In this document: piece by piece, positions 6,389-9,152 of the stretch
Position numbering within the stretch: the first letter of the stretch is position 1
How the letters are laid out: each line of letters begins with the position of its first letter
Source of the DNA: Betaproteobacteria bacterium
Lineage (GTDB): Bacteria > Pseudomonadota > Gammaproteobacteria > Burkholderiales > Casimicrobiaceae
Direction of reading: 5' to 3'
Length of the DNA: 9,152 nucleotides
NCBI GenBank assembly: GCA_005889025.1
Contig: VBCZ01000253.1
Location: 1-9,152 of the forward strand
The notes under the pieces: model-generated
Database searches by the model: none
What the model was told of the DNA's origin: nothing
Seen by the model: only the letters and a program-made list of their open reading frames with translations
Made by a program: the position numbers and the translations under genes

Positions 6389-6400
6389 GTTTCGCGAAAC
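6389..6400. promoter_or_regulatory. Perfect 12-bp palindrome, candidate operator
   Basis: GTTTCGCGAAAC is its own reverse complement. It lies 70 bases before ATG 6471, beyond a possible -10 box at 6351, which is where a repressor would act on the plus-strand gene. On the minus strand it could act on the transporter operon. No specific regulator family is assigned. Confidence 0.35.
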
Positions 6401-6470
6401 GAGCTTCATGCATGCAAGGCCGTAAGGCGTGAACGGGCGCGCGACAGGAAAGCCGCGCACGGAGAGACTC

Positions 6471-7922
6471 ATGCAGATGCTCATGACCGAAGTTGCCGTC
6501 ATCGGCGCCGGCACCGCCGGCATAGCGGCCTACCGTGCCGCCGTTGCCGCCGGCGCCCGCGCGCTTATCGTCGAAGGCGGTCCGTATGGCACGACCTGCG
6601 CTCGAGTCGGCTGCATGCCGAGCAAGCTCATGATCGCCGCGGCCGAAGCCGCGCACGTCACAGCCAAGTGGCCTGCATTCGGTCTGCGCCTCGAGGGCTC
6701 GCTGGAAGTCGATGGACGCGCGGTGATGACGCGCATTCGTCGCGAACGCGACCGCTTCGTCGGTTTCGTCCTCGACGCCGTGGAGACCATTCCCGCCGGC
6801 GATCGCGTCCGCGGCGCGGCGCGCTTTGTCGACGATCACACACTGCAAGTCGATGACCACACCACGATCGTGTTCGAGCGCGCCGTGATCGCCACCGGTT
6901 CCTCGCCGCGGGTCCCGGCGTCCTGGCAGCATCTCGGCAAACGCCTGATCGTCAACGACGACATTTTTTCGTGGGAAGACCTGCCGCGATCGGTGGCGGT
7001 GTTCGGCCCGGGCATCGTCGGACTCGAGCTGGGACAGGCGCTGCACCGGCTCGGCGTCACAGTGACCATGTACGGCCGATCGGACCACGTCGGCCCGTTC
7101 ACCGACCCGGAGCTCTACGCTTACGCGGCGCGCACGTTCCAGGCCGAGTTTCCCTTGTTCCTCGACGCTCAAATCGTCTCCATGGAGTTGGTAGACTCGG
7201 TCGACTCCGGCGTCGCGATCCGCCGGGTAACCGCAACCGGGAGCGAGCAGACGATCATGGTCGACTACGTGATCGCGGCAGTCGGCCGCGCGCCCAACGT
7301 GCGCGATCTGTCTCTGAGCAACACCGGCGTGCCGCTCGACCGACAAGGCGTGCCGCGTTTCGACCGATCGACCATGCAAGCCGGTTCGACGCCTATCTTC
7401 ATCGCCGGCGACGTCGGCGACGATGCGCCGCTGCTGCATGAAGCCGCCGACGAAGGCCGTCTCGCCGGCGACAACGCGGCACGCTATCCGCAAGTCCGCG
7501 CAGGGCTGCGGCGCGCGCCGCTCGCGATCGTTTTTTCCGATCCGCAGCTCACCATGGTGGGCGCGCGCTTTGCCGACCTCCAGACGGGCACGTTCGTCGT
7601 CGGTAAGGCGTCGTTCGAGAATCAAGGCCGCAGCCGGATCATTCTCAAGAATCGCGGCCTGCTACATGTCTACGCGCAAAAAAGCACCGGACGATTTCTC
7701 GGCGCGGAGATGATCGGCCCCGACGCCGAGCATATCGGGCATCTCATGGCGTGGGCATTGCAGATGAAGCTTACGATCGCACAGATGGGGGACATGCCCT
7801 TCTATCATCCCGTGATCGAGGAAGGGCTGCGCACGGGATTGCGCGACGCGGTCTTCAAGCTGTCATCGACGCCGGCGTCGAATCGAGAAGCCACGCAAGA
7901 GATGCAGTCCGCGATGGAGTAA
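6471..7922 (+). CDS. Dihydrolipoamide dehydrogenase-type FAD/NAD(P) disulfide oxidoreductase, orphan
   Basis: This 483-residue class I pyridine nucleotide-disulfide oxidoreductase has an FAD-binding GAGTAG at 12-17, the redox disulfide Cys43/Cys48 in TTCARVGCMPSK, ATGSSPR at 141-147, a second Rossmann motif GPGIVGLELG at 179-188, and the FAD-binding IFIAGDVG at 309-316. In the C-terminal dimerisation domain the His-Glu catalytic pair is present as YHPVIEEGL (His446, Glu451). All parts of a working enzyme are seen. The strand after the nucleotide motif ends in YGRSD with Arg203 where NAD-specific enzymes usually have an acidic residue, which hints at NADPH. The start ATG 6471 has GGAGAG 4 nt before it; ATGs at 6477 and 6483 and a GTG at 6429 are alternatives. 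No E1, E2 or lipoyl-domain gene is nearby, so a 2-oxoacid dehydrogenase role is not supported. A disulfide, quinone or metal reductase role is possible. Confidence 0.9.
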   Translation: MQMLMTEVAVIGAGTAGIAAYRAAVAAGARALIVEGGPYGTTCARVGCMPSKLMIAAAEAAHVTAKWPAFGLRLEGSLEVDGRAVMTRIRRERDRFVGFVLDAVETIPAGDRVRGAARFVDDHTLQVDDHTTIVFERAVIATGSSPRVPASWQHLGKRLIVNDDIFSWEDLPRSVAVFGPGIVGLELGQALHRLGVTVTMYGRSDHVGPFTDPELYAYAARTFQAEFPLFLDAQIVSMELVDSVDSGVAIRRVTATGSEQTIMVDYVIAAVGRAPNVRDLSLSNTGVPLDRQGVPRFDRSTMQAGSTPIFIAGDVGDDAPLLHEAADEGRLAGDNAARYPQVRAGLRRAPLAIVFSDPQLTMVGARFADLQTGTFVVGKASFENQGRSRIILKNRGLLHVYAQKSTGRFLGAEMIGPDAEHIGHLMAWALQMKLTIAQMGDMPFYHPVIEEGLRTGLRDAVFKLSSTPASNREATQEMQSAME

Positions 7923-7925
7923 GCG

Positions 7926-9104
7926 CTAGATCGCGCGCTCGGAACGCAACTTGACGATCGCGTCTTTCGAGTAGCCGAGATCGTGCAGGATCGCGTCGGT
8001 ATGCTCCCCCAGCGCCGGAACGGGGTCCATGCGCGGCGCATAGTCGTCGCGCACGCCCGGAGGCAACAGGGCAGGCACCGGGCCCGCAGGCGTGCCGACA
8101 TCGACCCAACGTTTCCTCGCCTTGAGCTGCGGATGCTCCCAGACTTCGCGCATGTCGTTCATACGCGCGTTGGCGATCAGCGCCGCATCGAGGCGCTTGA
8201 TGACCTGCTCCGCCGTGAGCGTTGAGAACGCCTCGATGATGAGGTCGCGCAATGCCTTTCGCGCCGCGACGCGTCGCGAATTGGAGTCGAAGCGCGGATC
8301 AGTCGCGAGCTCCGGCCGAAGCAGCACCTTGTCGCAGAAGATCGTCCATTCGCGCTCGTTCTGCAGCCCGAGCATCACCGTCTTGCGGTCGCCTGCCTGG
8401 AAAGGGCCGTAAGGATAGATCGTGGCATGCGCGGCGCCGGCGCGCGGCGGCGGCGTTGCGCCGTCGAAGGCGTAATAGAGCGGATAGCACATCCATTCCA
8501 CCATGCTTTCCAGCATCGACACATCGATGCGGCAGCCGCGCCCGGTTTTGCTGCGCTCCATGAGAGCCGCCAGAATGTTGGTGAACGCATACATGCCGGC
8601 GGCGATGTCGGCGATTGAGCACCCGGCTTTCGCCGGCTCCTCCGGCGAGCCGGTGACCGAGAGAAATCCCGACTCGCTCTGAATTAGGAGATCGTAGGCT
8701 TTCTTGTCGCGATACGGTCCGTCCGCGCCGTATCCCGAAATGTCGCAGACGATGAGCCTGGGGCAGATCTCATGCAGCGAATCGTGCGAGAGTCCGAGCC
8801 GCTCGGCGGCGCCCGGAGCGAGGTTCTGCACCAGCACATCCGCGTCCGCAAGCAGCTTGGCGAGTATCGCGGCCGCCTCGGGATGCTTCACGTCCAGCGT
8901 CAGGCTTTCCTTGGAACGGTTGGTCCAGACGAAGTGCTAGGCGAGCCCTCGAACCCGCTCGTCGTAGGCGCGGGCGAAATCGACGACGCCGGGCCGCTCG
9001 ACCTTGATGACCCGCGCGCCCAGGTCGGCGAGTTGCCGCGTACAAAAAGGCGCGGCGATCGCGTGCTCGAGCGTGACAACCTTGATGCCGTCGAGGGGCC
9101 GCAC
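7926..9104 (-). pseudogene. Class III (CaiB/BaiF) CoA-transferase gene interrupted by an in-frame amber codon
   Basis: The frame from GTG 9104 runs 393 codons, matching the ~390-400 residues of the family. It begins RPLDGIKVVTLEHAIAAPFC, with the usual Rossmann start and LADLGARVIKVE. Codon 56 is TAG (8937-8939, minus strand), between RVRGLA and HFVWTNRSKESLTLDVKH. Many relatives continue here without a break, often with Ser, so one base change (TCG to TAG) would explain it. The rest is intact, with no frameshift: the likely catalytic Asp166 in CSIADIAAGMYAF (compare Asp169 of formyl-CoA transferase), then SKTGRGCRIDVSMLES, through to a natural TAG stop. These enzymes move CoA between carboxylic acids. 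GTG 9104 is the only upstream start, because TAA lies in frame two codons before it; AAGGG is 7 nt upstream. Reinitiation at GTG 8891 would lose 71 residues of the Rossmann domain. Sequencing error is the main alternative. Confidence 0.85.
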
Positions 9105-9114
9105 TCTTTAGCCC

Positions 9115-9152
9115 TTAAAACGATCGAGGCAGGCCGAGGACATGCTCCGCGA
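9115..9152 (-). CDS. Possible C-terminal end of another minus-strand gene
   Basis: The minus-strand frame reads AEHVLGLPRSF and then TAA at 9115-9117, ten bases before the GTG start of the CoA-transferase. The short gap and the tidy end suggest an upstream gene of the same operon. Eleven residues are too few for any family assignment, and another frame ending RFKG at 9108-9110 is also open. Confidence 0.3.
   Translation of the reverse strand, partial: AEHVLGLPRSF

Larger units (their letters stand above)
6184..6470. promoter_or_regulatory. Divergent intergenic region between the transporter operon and the flavoprotein gene
   Basis: This region of up to 287 bases must hold the promoters for both directions. 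On the plus strand a TATGAT at 6351-6356 is a possible -10 box, but no convincing -35 lies 16-18 bases before it, so the promoter call is weak. Downstream of it is the 12-bp palindrome described separately, and TGCATGCA lies at 6409-6416. If the ATPase starts at 6291, the non-coding part shrinks to 6292-6470. No regulator gene lies inside the window. Confidence 0.4.

Noticed and set aside
6312..7625. Minus-strand open frame of 437 codons opposite the flavoprotein gene
   Set aside because: The plus-strand gene carries all the family motifs. The antisense frame is Arg/His/Asp-rich and shows no domain.

Overview
The window is GC-rich bacterial DNA. It most resembles a betaproteobacterium, probably of the Burkholderiales type. 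The reasons are the high G/C at third codon positions, the CaiB-type CoA-transferase and stand-alone quinate/shikimate-type enzyme genes, and short palindromic repeats of the kind that translate as 'SFPRKRESI' and 'MGPRLCGDE', which are scattered through many betaproteobacterial genomes. This assignment is inference; the window contains no rRNA or other phylogenetic marker.

Layout. Bases 1-110 (+) are the 3' end of a uracil-DNA glycosylase superfamily gene (UdgX-like). Bases 168-6183 (-) hold a compact six-gene unit, transcribed right to left: ABC transporter ATPase, periplasmic solute-binding protein, a 301-base spacer with REP-like hairpins, permease 1, permease 2, an HPPD-like VOC-fold protein, and a 3-dehydroshikimate dehydratase-type TIM-barrel enzyme. 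Apart from the repeat spacer, the junctions are 9 nt, a TTGA overlap, 3 nt and a 14-nt overlap, so the genes look co-transcribed and translationally coupled. Bases 6184-6470 form a divergent intergenic region with a 12-bp perfect palindrome. Bases 6471-7922 (+) encode an orphan dihydrolipoamide-dehydrogenase-type flavoprotein. Convergent to it, with a 3-nt gap, is a class III (CaiB/BaiF) CoA-transferase gene at 7926-9104 (-), interrupted by an in-frame amber codon at position 56. The last 38 bases may hold the end of another minus-strand gene.

How the parts may work together. The terminal enzyme of the operon keeps the four metal ligands expected of bacterial 3-dehydroshikimate dehydratases, including the Gln of the QuiC type. 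Its neighbour is the HPPD-like domain that is fused to the dehydratase in Pseudomonas QuiC. Here the two are separate genes in reversed order, and the HPPD-like protein appears to have lost one of its three metal ligands (His to Arg). The coupled PotABCD-like importer suggests that the operon takes up a hydroaromatic acid (quinate, shikimate, dehydroshikimate or a relative) and converts it to protocatechuate. The substrate is inference; nothing in the sequence proves it. The flavoprotein and the CoA-transferase are neighbours but not obviously part of the same pathway.
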